Translations under genes and position numbers: made by a program
Shown: positions 50,132 to 58,765 of the stretch, piece by piece
Layout: every line of letters begins with the position of its first letter
Position numbering within the stretch: the stretch's first letter is position 1
The notes under the pieces: generated by a model
The model's database searches: none
The model's input: only the letters and a program-made list of their open reading frames with translations
Told to the model about the DNA's origin: nothing
Assembly (NCBI RefSeq): GCF_928368155.1
Contig: NZ_CAKMRU010000002.1
Span: forward strand, 124,001-188,000
Reading direction: 5' to 3'
DNA: 64,000 nt
Origin: Anaerococcus ihuae
GTDB lineage: Bacteria; Bacillota; Clostridia; Tissierellales; Peptoniphilaceae

Positions 50132-51782
50132 ACTCTAAAATTTCAATCCCCATAGTTTTTTGGTATTTTTCTAGATAATTCATTGAGCCTTCTAGGTAGT
50201 AAATATTTTCTAGTCCTTGTTTTTGTAGGGTTTTTACTACGGATTTTGCCCTGTTGCCGCTTCGACAATATATTAGGTATTTATTTTTGTTTTTGAAATC
50301 TTCTGGATTAATTTTTCCTACTGGTATATTTATGGCGTTTTTTATGTGGGATTTTTCAAATTCTTCTTTTTCTCTTACGTCAACTATGATAAATTCATCT
50401 TTTCTTTCCCCAAGTTCTGGAATTTCTATATTTTTTATTTTTCCTTCAAAAATATCTATAGCTTGACTTGCAAGAGTATTTAGGGAATCTTCTGGGGTGG
50501 AATAAATTGGTTGGTAGGATATTTCTGTATCGTATAGGTCGTAAATATCTGCCCCCATGCCAATTAGTCCTGCCACTATGTCAACTCTTTTTACTACATC
50601 GCCTTTTCCAACCGCTTGGAAGCCATAAATTTGTCCGGTGTAGGGATCAAAGGAAATTTTCATATTCATAGGCTTTGAATAGGGAAGGATATTTACTGAA
50701 TCGTTGTGGGTGATTAGGGTTGATTTGTAGGGGATTTTTGCCGCATCTAATTGTTTTTTGCTAAGTCCAGTTGCTGCCACGTTCATATCAAATGATCTTA
50801 GGGCAAAAGATCCTATAAAAGATGGGGATTTTTTTGCTTTTCCCATTATGTGATTTGCTACAAATTTTGCTTGTCTGTGGGCAGGCCAAGCTAGGTTTAA
50901 TTTCCCCTTGGTTTTTGTAAGTGGATTATAGACTTCTATTACATCACCAATAGCGTAGATATCTGGATCATTTGTTAATAAATTTCTGTCGGTTTCTATG
51001 GCACCAGATTTTGTAATTTTAAGTCCTGCATCTTTTGCGATTTTTGAATTTGGCTTAACTCCAATGGCGTTTATCAAAAGATCATAGGAAATTTCTTTTC
51101 CGCTTTTTAAAAGTAGACTTTCATCTTTTACTTCAACTATCTCGTCGTTTTTTATTAAATTTATGTGGTCAGAAATATTTTCTTCAACAAAGCCAGCCAG
51201 TTCTTCGTCAATATTTCCCAAAACTCTGCTTCTTACAACAAGAGACACATCAAGGTCAAGCTCGTTTAGGTTTTCTGCACTTTCAATTCCTATAAAACCA
51301 GCCCCGTTTACTATAACTTTTTTTGCCTTGTTTTCTTTTATATATTTTCTAATATTTTCAACATCAACAACATTTTCAACCTTAAAGACATTTTTTCTTT
51401 CTTTTTCCAAACCCTTGATTGAATCTGGAACAAAAGGAGAAGCTCCTGTTGCTATTATTAATTTATCGTAAGTTTCTTTGTAGATTTTTCCTGTTTTTAG
51501 GTTTTTAATTTCAACATATTTTTCATGGCGATTGATTGAGACAGCCTCGCTAAAGTTTCTTGCATCTATATTATTTTTCTTTTTAAATTCATCTGGTCTT
51601 CTTGCAATTAAATCCTCTTTATCTTCTACCATATAGGAAAGATAATAGGGAATTTCACAATTTTTAAAAGATGTGTCCCTGCCTTTTTCAATTAAAATTA
51701 TTTCATTTTCATCAGAAAGTTTTCTAAGATTTGTTGCACAAGTAGCACCTGCTGCAACGCCTCCAATTATTAGTATTTTCAT
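50130..51782 (-). CDS. CoA-disulfide reductase with C-terminal rhodanese domain
   Basis: A 550-residue flavoprotein fusion of the CoADR-Rhd type. FAD motif GGVAAGATCA near residue 7, active cysteine in SFKNCEIPYYLS (near 43), NAD motif GAGFIGIESAENL, and rhodanese domain from about 455 with the active loop YCRSGNRA. Relatives reduce CoA disulfides, persulfides or polysulfides. The rhodanese cysteine and the flavin cysteine are both kept. Confidence 0.9.
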   Translation of the reverse strand: MKILIIGGVAAGATCATNLRKLSDENEIILIEKGRDTSFKNCEIPYYLSYMVEDKEDLIARRPDEFKKKNNIDARNFSEAVSINRHEKYVEIKNLKTGKIYKETYDKLIIATGASPFVPDSIKGLEKERKNVFKVENVVDVENIRKYIKENKAKKVIVNGAGFIGIESAENLNELDLDVSLVVRSRVLGNIDEELAGFVEENISDHINLIKNDEIVEVKDESLLLKSGKEISYDLLINAIGVKPNSKIAKDAGLKITKSGAIETDRNLLTNDPDIYAIGDVIEVYNPLTKTKGKLNLAWPAHRQAKFVANHIMGKAKKSPSFIGSFALRSFDMNVAATGLSKKQLDAAKIPYKSTLITHNDSVNILPYSKPMNMKISFDPYTGQIYGFQAVGKGDVVKRVDIVAGLIGMGADIYDLYDTEISYQPIYSTPEDSLNTLASQAIDIFEGKIKNIEIPELGERKDEFIIVDVREKEEFEKSHIKNAINIPVGKINPEDFKNKNKYLIYCRSGNRAKSVVKTLQKQGLENIYYLEGSMNYLEKYQKTMGIEILE

Positions 51783-51812
51783 AATTCACCTCTTTATACT
51801 TCTACCCAATTC

Positions 51813-51841
51813 TTGATTGAAGTTTATATTTTATATATAAT
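51813..51841 (+). promoter_or_regulatory. Promoter upstream of the galE remnant
   Basis: TTGATT (51813-51818) and TATAAT (51836-51841), 17-bp spacer. It now drives the nucleotidyltransferase gene through the remnant. Confidence 0.7.
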
Positions 51842-51902
51842 GAAAGAAAGTACAGAAAAATTGTTTATGAAAAATAAAAATTCTTAAATTCGAGGAGAAA
51901 AA

Positions 51903-52205
51903 ATGAAAAATATAATGATTACTGGTGGGGCGGGTTTTATTGGATCTCACATTGCAGTAGAGCTTTTGGATAAGGATTTCAATGTTATAATTTATGACAA
52001 CTTATCAAACGCCTCAGTAGAATCTTTAAAAAGAGTAGAAAAAATTAAAATTTTAAGAGGCTGATGTTCTTGTTGGTGCAAAATTAAGGTGATTAAAATA
52101 TAAGATTTTTAACCTTGCAACAGGATGTGGATATTCAGTTTTAGAAATGGTAAAGGCCTTTGAAAAGGCAAGTGGCAAAAAAACAATCCGAATGGATATG
52201 AGGGG
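51903..52205 (+). pseudogene. galE: Remnant of UDP-glucose 4-epimerase (galE)
   Basis: The ATG at 51903 starts an intact epimerase N-terminus with NAD motif TGGAGFIGSH and YDNLSNAS, ending at a stop at 52062-52064. From about 52108 another frame reads [28 protein letters not shown], which is the galE C-terminal region. Some 230 middle codons are missing. Deletion and frameshifts make it non-functional. Its promoter is intact. Confidence 0.85.
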
Positions 52206-52210
52206 GAATA

Positions 52211-53131
52211 ATGACTACAAGTTTAGTAATTCTTGCAGCAGGAATTGGCTCAAGATATGGGGCAGGTGTTAAGCAACTTGCCAAAATGGACGAATATGGC
52301 CATACAATTATGGACTATTCAATTTATGATGCAAAAAAAGCTGGCTTTGACAAGGTGGTTTTTATAATTAGAGAAGAAATTGAAAAAGATTTTAAAGAAA
52401 TTTTGGGAAAAAGAATTGAAAAAGTGATAGATGTGGAATATGCCTATCAAAAAAATGAACTTCCACAAGGCTTTACCGTTCCAAAAGAAAGAAAAAAACC
52501 TTGGGGCACAGTTCCAGCAATTCTTTCAGCCAAAAAATTTATAAATGAACCATTTTTAATAATTAATGCAGATGATTATTATGGTAGGGAAGTTTTTGAA
52601 TTGATGTATAAATATTTAAATAATCCAGAAAATTTAAATAAAAATGAAATTCAAATAGCCATGGCAGGTTACAAATTAAAAAATACCCTATCAGACAATG
52701 GAGCTGTAAACAGGGGAGTTTGTCTTGAAAATGAAAAGCATGAACTTATAAGTATAAAAGAAACCCACGGAATTGAAAATAAGGATGGAAAAATACTATC
52801 AAAAGAAAACCATCCGGCAGATTTTCTAAATTTAGAATCCTTGGTTTCTATGAATGTTTGGGCATCTTTCCCAGAATTTGTGGAAATAAGCGAGAAATAT
52901 TTTGAAAAATACCTAGAAAAAAACAAAGATGATTTGATGAGTGCTGAATATATTTTGGCAGATATGGTAGAAGAGTTGTTGGAAGATAAAAAAGCAAAAG
53001 TAAAAGTAATCCCAACCGACGATGAATGGATTGGAATCACTTACAAAGAAGACTTAAAACCTGCCCAAGAAGAATTCGAAAAAATGTTTGAAAAAGGAAT
53101 CTATTCACCAAATTTGTGGGAAGAAAAATAA
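52211..53131 (+). CDS. Sugar-phosphate nucleotidyltransferase family protein
   Basis: A 306-residue NTP-transferase-fold protein: N-terminal nucleotide motif [16 protein letters not shown] (near 8-23) and the metal-binding segment INADDYYG. Relatives activate sugar phosphates or phosphocholine-type groups; the substrate is uncertain. The ribosome site AGGGGGAATA lies in the end of the galE remnant, so both were probably one operon for surface-sugar synthesis. Confidence 0.8.
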   Translation: MTTSLVILAAGIGSRYGAGVKQLAKMDEYGHTIMDYSIYDAKKAGFDKVVFIIREEIEKDFKEILGKRIEKVIDVEYAYQKNELPQGFTVPKERKKPWGTVPAILSAKKFINEPFLIINADDYYGREVFELMYKYLNNPENLNKNEIQIAMAGYKLKNTLSDNGAVNRGVCLENEKHELISIKETHGIENKDGKILSKENHPADFLNLESLVSMNVWASFPEFVEISEKYFEKYLEKNKDDLMSAEYILADMVEELLEDKKAKVKVIPTDDEWIGITYKEDLKPAQEEFEKMFEKGIYSPNLWEEK

Positions 53132-53202
53132 GATTTAGCAAATTAAAATTTTTTCTATTTTGAAAATTTACTTGTAAATATATTTAGGTAAATTTGAAAA
53201 AT

Positions 53203-53468
53203 AATACCCATCTCGAGCCGATAAATATGCCTTGATTTGGTATATTTATCCCTAAAACTAGTGCAGATTTATAACCGTTGATTTCGGTTATAAATCCTGA
53301 AAACTAGTGCGAGAGCACGGAAAAATTTGCGAAGCGAATGAGTTTTCATAAGCACGGAAAAATTTGCGAAGTAAACGGGTTTTAGTGCCGAGAGATCTCA
53401 AGGTTTAAGTTTATATTTAAGATAAAGCAAATTAAAGAGATCCATCCACTGCGGTCGGGATGGGTATT
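53203..53468. repeat. 266-bp palindromic repeat element
   Basis: Bounded by AATACCCATCTCGA (53203-53216) and its inverse TCGGGATGGGTATT (53455-53468), 13 of 14 matching. Inside are hairpins GATAAATATGCC/GGTATATTTATC (53219-53250) and TTATAACCG/CGGTTATAA (53270-53292), and a direct repeat GCACGGAAAAATTTGCGAAG at 53315 and 53352. CGAGAGATCTC lies at 53389-53399. The order of parts follows the element at 22276-22443 read in reverse. Non-coding. Confidence 0.75.
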
Positions 53469-53622
53469 TCTTTGTTTTGGTATTTTGTTTGTGCTAAGTT
53501 TTTGAGGAGATTTTATATTTTGATTAGTGTTCGATTGTTAGTACTATATATTTTAAATTTTAAAATATAAAAATTAAATATATGAATATATAACAACGTA
53601 GAGTCAAGTTAAGATAATAATC

Positions 53623-53650
53623 ACCCATCTTGAGCTTGCCGAGAGATCTC
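53623..53650 (-). repeat. Short copy of the palindromic repeat
   Basis: On the minus strand it reads GAGATCTCTCGGCAAGCTCA then AGATGGGT, two mismatches from 37133-37158. The rest of 53469-53793 holds no gene; it is AT-rich leader DNA. Confidence 0.75.
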
Positions 53651-53793
53651 TTTTATTAAATTTTGCTTTTCAAATATTATTTAAAACTTTACACCATTAT
53701 ATATATTTCAAAACATTTCTTTTATTTTATATTTTCCCAAAATCGCTTATAATATAAATAATAATACGAAAAGAAAGAAAAAATAGGTGGTTT

Positions 53794-54519
53794 ATGGTAA
53801 TCAATAGGTATATAATTTTTTATTTTTTATTTGCCCTTTTGGGCTGGGTTTGGGAGAGTATTTATTGTACAGCTCAAAATCAAAAATGGCAAAATAGGGG
53901 GTTTTTGTATGGGCCTCTTTGTCCGATTTATGGATTTGGTTCGATTTTTGCCCTTTTTGCCTATGATTTAATAAATGAGGGAATTTTGGAAAAACTTTCT
54001 CTTTTACAGATTTTTATTGTTGGATTTTTTGTTTCTATGGTTTTGGAATATCCAACTTCATATATTCTTGAAAAATTATTTCATGCCAGATGGTGGGATT
54101 ATACGGATGTGCCTTTAAATTTAAATGGAAGAACTTCTGTGCCGACTTCTGTTGGATTTGGTCTTGCTGCAATTTTGGTTATGGATTATTTGATTCCAAA
54201 GGCTGAAGATTTTTATTATATTTTACCGGAAATTTTGGCTATAATTTTGCCCTTTATATTAATCGCTATCCATTCTTCAGACATAACCCTAACAGTTGTG
54301 AACTTAACCAACTTCCAAAAAGAACTTGATGAAATTGAAGAAAATTTCCAAGAAAGAATGACCCAAAGAGTTGATAATTTTTATAGGAAAAAGAAATCTT
54401 TCAATCCAAAGGCTTTAAAAAGGGTTGTTTCATTTAGGATGAGCGAGAAAAGAAATCAAATAGCTGAAAGAATTATAAAAAGTATAGAAAAAATCGAAGA
54501 GGAAAGACAAGAAAAATAA
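53794..54519 (+). CDS. Membrane protein, putative ABC transporter type IV family (PF06541-like)
   Basis: A 241-residue protein with about five membrane helices. Conserved segments of the family: FALLGWVWESIYCTAQNQKWQNRGFLYGPLCPIYGFG and YPTSYILEKLFHARWWDYTD. The C-terminal 60 residues are charged and probably coiled coil. Function is unproven despite the database name. Ribosome site ATAGGTGG. Confidence 0.78.
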   Translation: MVINRYIIFYFLFALLGWVWESIYCTAQNQKWQNRGFLYGPLCPIYGFGSIFALFAYDLINEGILEKLSLLQIFIVGFFVSMVLEYPTSYILEKLFHARWWDYTDVPLNLNGRTSVPTSVGFGLAAILVMDYLIPKAEDFYYILPEILAIILPFILIAIHSSDITLTVVNLTNFQKELDEIEENFQERMTQRVDNFYRKKKSFNPKALKRVVSFRMSEKRNQIAERIIKSIEKIEEERQEK

Positions 54520-54569
54520 AATTGAAAAATCCTCCGATTTTAGTATCGTAAAAGTATAAAGGAGATTTT

Positions 54570-55697
54570 ATGATTTATAAAGCAGATTATGTAATATTAG
54601 AAGACAAAATTGAAAAAGATTTATTTGTAGAAGTAGAAAATGGGAAAATAAAGTCCCTTTCCAAAAATGAGCCAGAAGAATTTGAATATTTAGAAGGAAT
54701 TTTAGCTCCAGGACTTGTAGATACCCACATTCACGGATACAAAAACGAAGATATAATGAATGGGAAAAAAGGAGCCTTGGATATAATTTCAAAAGGCTTG
54801 CTTGAAACAGGAGTCACATCATTTTTGCCAACAACTTTGACCGACTCAACAGAAAAATTAAACCAAGCTGTAAAAGTTGTTGGAGAAGAATACAAGGATG
54901 TAAAGGGAGCAAAGGTTAGAGGAATATTTTTGGAAGGCCCATTTTTTACAGAAAAATATAAGGGCGCCCAAAATGAAAAATATATGTCAGATCCTGATAT
55001 AGAAAAATTAAAAAAATGGAAAGAATTGTCAGATGGACTTGTAAATAAAATTGCCATTGCACCAGAAAGAGCTGGCACAGAAGAATTTATAAAAAAAGCA
55101 AATGCCATGGGAGTTTACGTTGCCCTTGGCCACTCCGATGCATCATATGATGAGGCGATGAAAGCGGTAGATGATGGGGCAAATATTTTTGTTCACACCT
55201 ATAATGCCATGAGCGGCCTTCACCACAGAAATCCTGGTATGGTTGGAGCTGCCATGAATTCAGATGCAATTTCAGAATTAATTTGCGACGGCCACCATGT
55301 AAATCCAGCTGCAGCAGAAGTTTTAATAAACAAAAAAGGCTATGATAAAATCGCCCTAATCACAGATTGTATGATGGCAGGAGGCATGCCAGATGGATCA
55401 TACAAGTTGGGAGAGTTTCCAGTAAAAGTAGAAAATGGAACAGCAAGGCTAGAATCAGGAAACCTTGCAGGATCAATTTTAAAACTAAAAGAAGCTGTTC
55501 AAAATGTGGTTGATTGGGATATAGTAGATATCTTTGAAGCAGTCCAAATGGCATCCTTAATCCCAGCAAAATCCGTAGGAATAGATGATGTTTGCGGAAA
55601 AATAAAAGTAGGCTACGATGCAGATTTTATCCTTTTAGATTATGAATTAAATTTAAAAGCTACTTATTTGAATGGGGAAGAAAAATATCATAGTTAA
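54570..55697 (+). CDS. nagA: N-acetylglucosamine-6-phosphate deacetylase
   Basis: Amidohydrolase of 375 residues that removes acetate from GlcNAc-6-P in amino-sugar recycling. Motifs: GLVDTHIHGY (near 50-59), EGPFF, GHSDA, TYNAMSGLHHRNPG, CDGHHVNP and the catalytic Asp in ALITDCMMAGGMPDG. No nagB is adjacent. Ribosome site AAAGGAG. Confidence 0.95.
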   Translation: MIYKADYVILEDKIEKDLFVEVENGKIKSLSKNEPEEFEYLEGILAPGLVDTHIHGYKNEDIMNGKKGALDIISKGLLETGVTSFLPTTLTDSTEKLNQAVKVVGEEYKDVKGAKVRGIFLEGPFFTEKYKGAQNEKYMSDPDIEKLKKWKELSDGLVNKIAIAPERAGTEEFIKKANAMGVYVALGHSDASYDEAMKAVDDGANIFVHTYNAMSGLHHRNPGMVGAAMNSDAISELICDGHHVNPAAAEVLINKKGYDKIALITDCMMAGGMPDGSYKLGEFPVKVENGTARLESGNLAGSILKLKEAVQNVVDWDIVDIFEAVQMASLIPAKSVGIDDVCGKIKVGYDADFILLDYELNLKATYLNGEEKYHS

Positions 55698-55726
55698 GTT
55701 AATAAAAATAAAGAAATATTTTAAAA

Positions 55727-55758
55727 AACAGGCTTTTTAAATTAGCTTGTTTTTTTTA
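55727..55758 (+). terminator. Terminator after nagA
   Basis: AAACAGGCT and AGCTTGTTT pair, followed by a long T run. Confidence 0.8.
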
Positions 55759-55822
55759 TTTTGTAAATTAAATATAAATATAATTTAAATTTTCAAATAT
55801 TTATTTAGATAAATCTTAACAC

Positions 55823-55850
55823 TTGATTAATTTATTTAAAGAAGTATATT
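55823..55850 (+). promoter_or_regulatory. Promoter of the PepSY lipoprotein
   Basis: TTGATT (55823-55828) and TATATT (55845-55850), 16-bp spacer. Confidence 0.55.
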
Positions 55851-55880
55851 AAAAACGTAAAAAGAAAGATGGAGGAAATT

Positions 55881-56507
55881 ATGAAATTAAATAAAAATTT
55901 AAAATACGGTGCATCAGCTCTTGCATTAGCACTTTTACTTTCAGCTTGTTCTGGAGAAAATGCTAATAAGGCTAAAGAAGATGCAAAAGATGCAGCAAGC
56001 AATGCAGAAATTGCAATTTCACAAGAAGTGTCTTCAGCAAAAGATAAGGCTGAAGAAAAAGTCGATGAGGCTACAAAAGGAATTGAAGGAAAAGAATTTA
56101 AAGTTTCTCTTGATGATGCTGTTAATAAATTCAAAGAAGCTTTCAAAGTAGATGGAATTGAGGTTTCATCACTTGAATTTGATGAAGATGATGGAAAATA
56201 TGTTTATGACATCAAAGGTTTCAAAGATGGTGAAGAGTTTGAAGCAAAAATCGATGCTGAAAGCGGAGAAGTTTTATCAAAAGAACAAGATAAAGACGAT
56301 GATACAAAAGATGATATGGCAATTGACTTTACAAAGGTTAAAGCTCCAAAAGAAGCCATGGAAAAAGCTTTAGAAAATAACAAAGGCTATGTAAAATCAT
56401 ATGAATTAGATTTCAATGACCAAGGAAAATTAGTTTACGAAATTGATGTTGAAAACGGAGACGACGTAGAACTTGACGCTGAAACATTGGATATAATTCA
56501 AAAATAG
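55881..56507 (+). CDS. PepSY-domain lipoprotein
   Basis: A 208-residue lipoprotein: signal peptide with lipobox LSAC (Cys near 23), an Ala/Lys/Asp helical linker (25-65), then two PepSY-like domains (about 70-135 with DGKYVYDIKGFKDGEEFEAKIDAESGEVL, and 150-208). PepSY domains are often protease-inhibitory or sensing. GGAGG fixes the start at 55881; the ATG at 55869 is upstream of it. Acidic overall. A terminator follows. Confidence 0.85.
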   Translation: MKLNKNLKYGASALALALLLSACSGENANKAKEDAKDAASNAEIAISQEVSSAKDKAEEKVDEATKGIEGKEFKVSLDDAVNKFKEAFKVDGIEVSSLEFDEDDGKYVYDIKGFKDGEEFEAKIDAESGEVLSKEQDKDDDTKDDMAIDFTKVKAPKEAMEKALENNKGYVKSYELDFNDQGKLVYEIDVENGDDVELDAETLDIIQK

Positions 56508-56526
56508 GAAATTTATAATTTAAATT

Positions 56527-56553
56527 AAAGGCAGGATTTGTTCCTGCTTTTTA
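56527..56553 (+). terminator. Terminator after the PepSY gene
   Basis: AAGGCAGGA pairs with TTCCTGCTTT around TTTG, followed by T residues. Confidence 0.8.
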
Positions 56554-56570
56554 TTTATTTTTTAAGTATA

Positions 56571-56598
56571 TTGATTTTAAATTTTTAGCTTGTATAAT
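56571..56598 (+). promoter_or_regulatory. Promoter of the putative antitoxin RNA
   Basis: TTGATT (56571-56576) and TATAAT (56593-56598), 16-bp spacer, with TG directly before the -10 box. No gene follows on this strand before the terminator, so the product should be a short RNA. Confidence 0.7.
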
Positions 56599-56604
56599 GA
56601 AAGT

Positions 56605-56668
56605 GTAAAGAAACTAATGTATAAGATGCATTAAAAAAGACAGGAGTTGCAGCTCCTGTCTTTTTTTT
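56605..56668 (+). ncRNA. Putative antisense RNA antitoxin
   Basis: Predicted transcript of about 64 nt from the promoter at 56571-56598 to the terminator at 56633-56668. It contains GAAACTAATGTAT and AAGATGCATT (56610-56632). The same two blocks, 4 bp further apart, recur at 56746-56772, which is the toxin start region on the opposite strand. The RNA could therefore pair with the toxin start codon and first nine codons, and with the shared terminator. Confidence 0.6.
56633..56668. terminator. Shared bidirectional terminator of the toxin-antitoxin locus
   Basis: AAAAAAGACAGGAG and CTCCTGTCTTTTTTTT form a perfect stem with A and T tracts on opposite sides, ending just beyond the toxin stop. 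Confidence 0.88.
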
Positions 56669-56669
56669 C

Positions 56670-56771
56670 TTAATGTTTTGCATTATTCCCATCGTTTTTG
56701 CAAATAATATCATAGATAAAATTTGCTATTAAACTAAGAATAATAGAAACTAATATATTTCTAAGATGCAT
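56670..56771 (-). CDS. Small hydrophobic toxin-like peptide (type I TA candidate)
   Basis: A 33-residue peptide: short basic N-terminus (MHLRN), one membrane helix (about 6-23) and a polar tail (CKNDGNNAKH). This is the layout of Fst/Ldr-type membrane toxins, though I see no close sequence match. The ribosome site AGGGAGGTGG is very strong. The predicted mRNA starts with the stem-loop GATGTTT/AAACATC (56801-56817), as in other type I toxin mRNAs. A convergent short RNA shares its terminator. Function is inferred from architecture. Confidence 0.65.
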   Translation of the reverse strand: MHLRNILVSIILSLIANFIYDIICKNDGNNAKH

Positions 56772-56829
56772 TTTTACCACCTCCCTACAAAAAGTATAGA
56801 GATGTTTGCAAAACATCAAGTATATTTTA

Positions 56830-57045
56830 TCATAAAGAAATTTTTAAAAAAATTAGAAGAAATAAAATTCCTAGTATTAATTCTATTAATCCCACTTTTT
56901 TTGCATATTCTTCATCTTTTAATCCATTTTTATAATCTTTTTCAAAATTATTTATTAGACTATATTTTTTCTTAAAATATATATTGTATCCAAAAAATGT
57001 AAAAGCTAGAGCTAAAATTAAACTTATTATTTTTAATATTTTCAT
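56830..57045 (-). CDS. DUF3784-like small membrane protein
   Basis: A 71-residue protein with helices at about 4-22 and 50-70. The middle KKYSLINNFEKDYKNGLKDEEYAKKVGLIELILGI matches the DUF3784 pattern. Function unknown. It is 9 bp after folT with a TTAGGAGAA ribosome site, so it is co-transcribed. Its end adjoins the toxin promoter region. Confidence 0.75.
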   Translation of the reverse strand: MKILKIISLILALAFTFFGYNIYFKKKYSLINNFEKDYKNGLKDEEYAKKVGLIELILGILFLLIFLKISL

Positions 57046-57054
57046 AAATTTCTC

Positions 57055-57603
57055 CTAATAAGGAGCATTTTCTGGTTGAGCTCCCAATTTTTTTATCTCT
57101 CCCCTCAAAATTTTTGCAAGCTTTGGCAAAATTATTAATAAAATTATGGTATGAAATACAAAATTTATTGCCATTGTTGGAATTCTCATTGCAAATTGGA
57201 CTTTAAAAGGATTGCCAGTCAGTTGGCTTGTCCAAAGAGTGTTTAAAAATAAACTTGTGACTAGTGAATTTGAAATCGTACATAAGACTATGTTTTTCCT
57301 TGTTATTTCTTTTCTATAGAAAAAGAAAGTATAAATTAGGGCTGAGGAGATTTTTGTTGTCACAAAGGGCAAATAAAATCCTCCAGCTGTTGGGAAAATT
57401 AGGTTAGATATCAAATCAATTATTATTGATGCAAGAACAGCAAGAGATGGGTTAAAAATTGAGCACATAGCTGCTGTTACTATAAAACCTAGACCGATTT
57501 TTCGACTTACTGTAGTTATAGAAAAAAATCTTGAAACTACAATTGATAATGCTATAAAAAATGATAGCAAAATCAAGGTTCTGATGTTTTTTAAATTTTT
57601 CAT
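57055..57603 (-). CDS. folT: ECF transporter S component for folate
   Basis: A 182-residue membrane protein with about six helices that binds folate for the ECF energy-coupling module (not in this window). LSFFIALSIVVSRFFSI and FLNTLWTSQLTGNPF are typical of FolT; a THF riboswitch directly upstream confirms the substrate class. Ribosome site AGGAGG. Confidence 0.92.
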   Translation of the reverse strand: MKNLKNIRTLILLSFFIALSIVVSRFFSITTVSRKIGLGFIVTAAMCSIFNPSLAVLASIIIDLISNLIFPTAGGFYLPFVTTKISSALIYTFFFYRKEITRKNIVLCTISNSLVTSLFLNTLWTSQLTGNPFKVQFAMRIPTMAINFVFHTIILLIILPKLAKILRGEIKKLGAQPENAPY

Positions 57604-57644
57604 TTTTTCCTCCTATTTGGTAGTCTGCCATCATAGGAAATGAT

Positions 57645-57724
57645 GTAGCGGATGCGGACTAAAATCTTTCGTCTAGAAACAACATCCCATTTTCTAGCAC
57701 TTAACGCCTTAGTCCTACTCTACC
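57645..57724 (-). promoter_or_regulatory. Tetrahydrofolate (THF) riboswitch
   Basis: Read on minus: GGTAGAGTAGG, GCGTTAAGTG, ATGGGATGTTGT, CGAAAG and CCGCATCCGCTAC occur in the order and spacing of the THF-I riboswitch. A hairpin CATCAT/ATGATG (57629-57645) follows and could link ligand binding to the folT ribosome site. Confidence 0.9.
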
Positions 57725-57777
57725 TATTTATTTTTCTCTATAATTATAACATTTCTCTATATAATATTGAAATTAAA

Positions 57778-58707
57778 CTATTTATTTCTTTTTTTCATAA
57801 ATTTTCCCACAAGAATAGGTGTAATTATACTGGTAATTAAAACTCCCATAGCAAGTTGGCTTGTGGCACTTTGTGAAAATCCTACAAGACTTTGGTCGCT
57901 AGATGCCAAAATTTCTGGTACAGATGTAGAAACACCAGCAATTGACGATATGCCCAAGCTGGTCATGCCATTTTCTTTAAGAATTTTTCTCTCATAAAAA
58001 AATAAAATGGGAAGGGTTAAGAGATAAAATAAAATGCTTAAAAAAATCCCTTGGAAACTCGCCTCAAAAGCATTAATTATATTTATCCCTGACCCAAAAG
58101 ACCATCCCATGATTGGAGTTATGATTGTAATAGCTGGATAAAAAAATTCAGCAATTTGACGGTCAAGATTTCCAATTATAAGACCAAAAATTAAAGGAAT
58201 TAAAATTGAAAAAAGGAGAGTCCAATCAATTGATGAGCTTTTTGAAAGAGAAAAAATTAAAATTGAAAAAGCAGGCATGCACAAGATTTCCGCAAGTCCA
58301 AAAGCAGCAACATCATCCTCATCCCCATAATCTTGGGCAAAAGCTAGGTAGAGGGCGGGGTTTAAAGAAGAAATACCTGTTATAAAGGAAAGTGCAGAAA
58401 TTCCAAAAATCCCATCAAGGCCAAAAAATCTTACAAATAAAATTCCAAGGATAAGAGAAAGAGTAAATTTTATCAAAAGAATTGATCCTTGCTTTCTAAT
58501 GATTTTTTTAATATTTCTCAAATCAAGAGAAGTTGCGGATAAAAAACAAATTAGGCCAAGCATATAATTTATCCCTTTTTTTGTAAAAAAAGCCCCAGAA
58601 ACAGGACCAATATCAAAAAAGTTCGGTGAAAAAGTGTAAAAGATGGCGGAAATCAGCATAGGAATTAACAAAAGTCCACCTGGGATTTTTTTCATAAATT
58701 TTAACAT
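57778..58707 (-). CDS. KdgT-type permease (2-keto-3-deoxygluconate permease family)
   Basis: A 309-residue protein with about ten membrane helices. The N-terminus MKKIPGGLLLIPMLISAIFYTFSPNFF and the GISSIAGVSTSVPEILA segment fit KdgT. No KDG kinase or aldolase is nearby, so the real substrate is uncertain. Confidence 0.82.
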   Translation of the reverse strand: MLKFMKKIPGGLLLIPMLISAIFYTFSPNFFDIGPVSGAFFTKKGINYMLGLICFLSATSLDLRNIKKIIRKQGSILLIKFTLSLILGILFVRFFGLDGIFGISALSFITGISSLNPALYLAFAQDYGDEDDVAAFGLAEILCMPAFSILIFSLSKSSSIDWTLLFSILIPLIFGLIIGNLDRQIAEFFYPAITIITPIMGWSFGSGINIINAFEASFQGIFLSILFYLLTLPILFFYERKILKENGMTSLGISSIAGVSTSVPEILASSDQSLVGFSQSATSQLAMGVLITSIITPILVGKFMKKRNK

Positions 58708-58765
58708 AAAAGCTCCTTTTATAAAAAAAGAATTTTCCTAAAAACTTAAGAAAATTCTAATTTTT

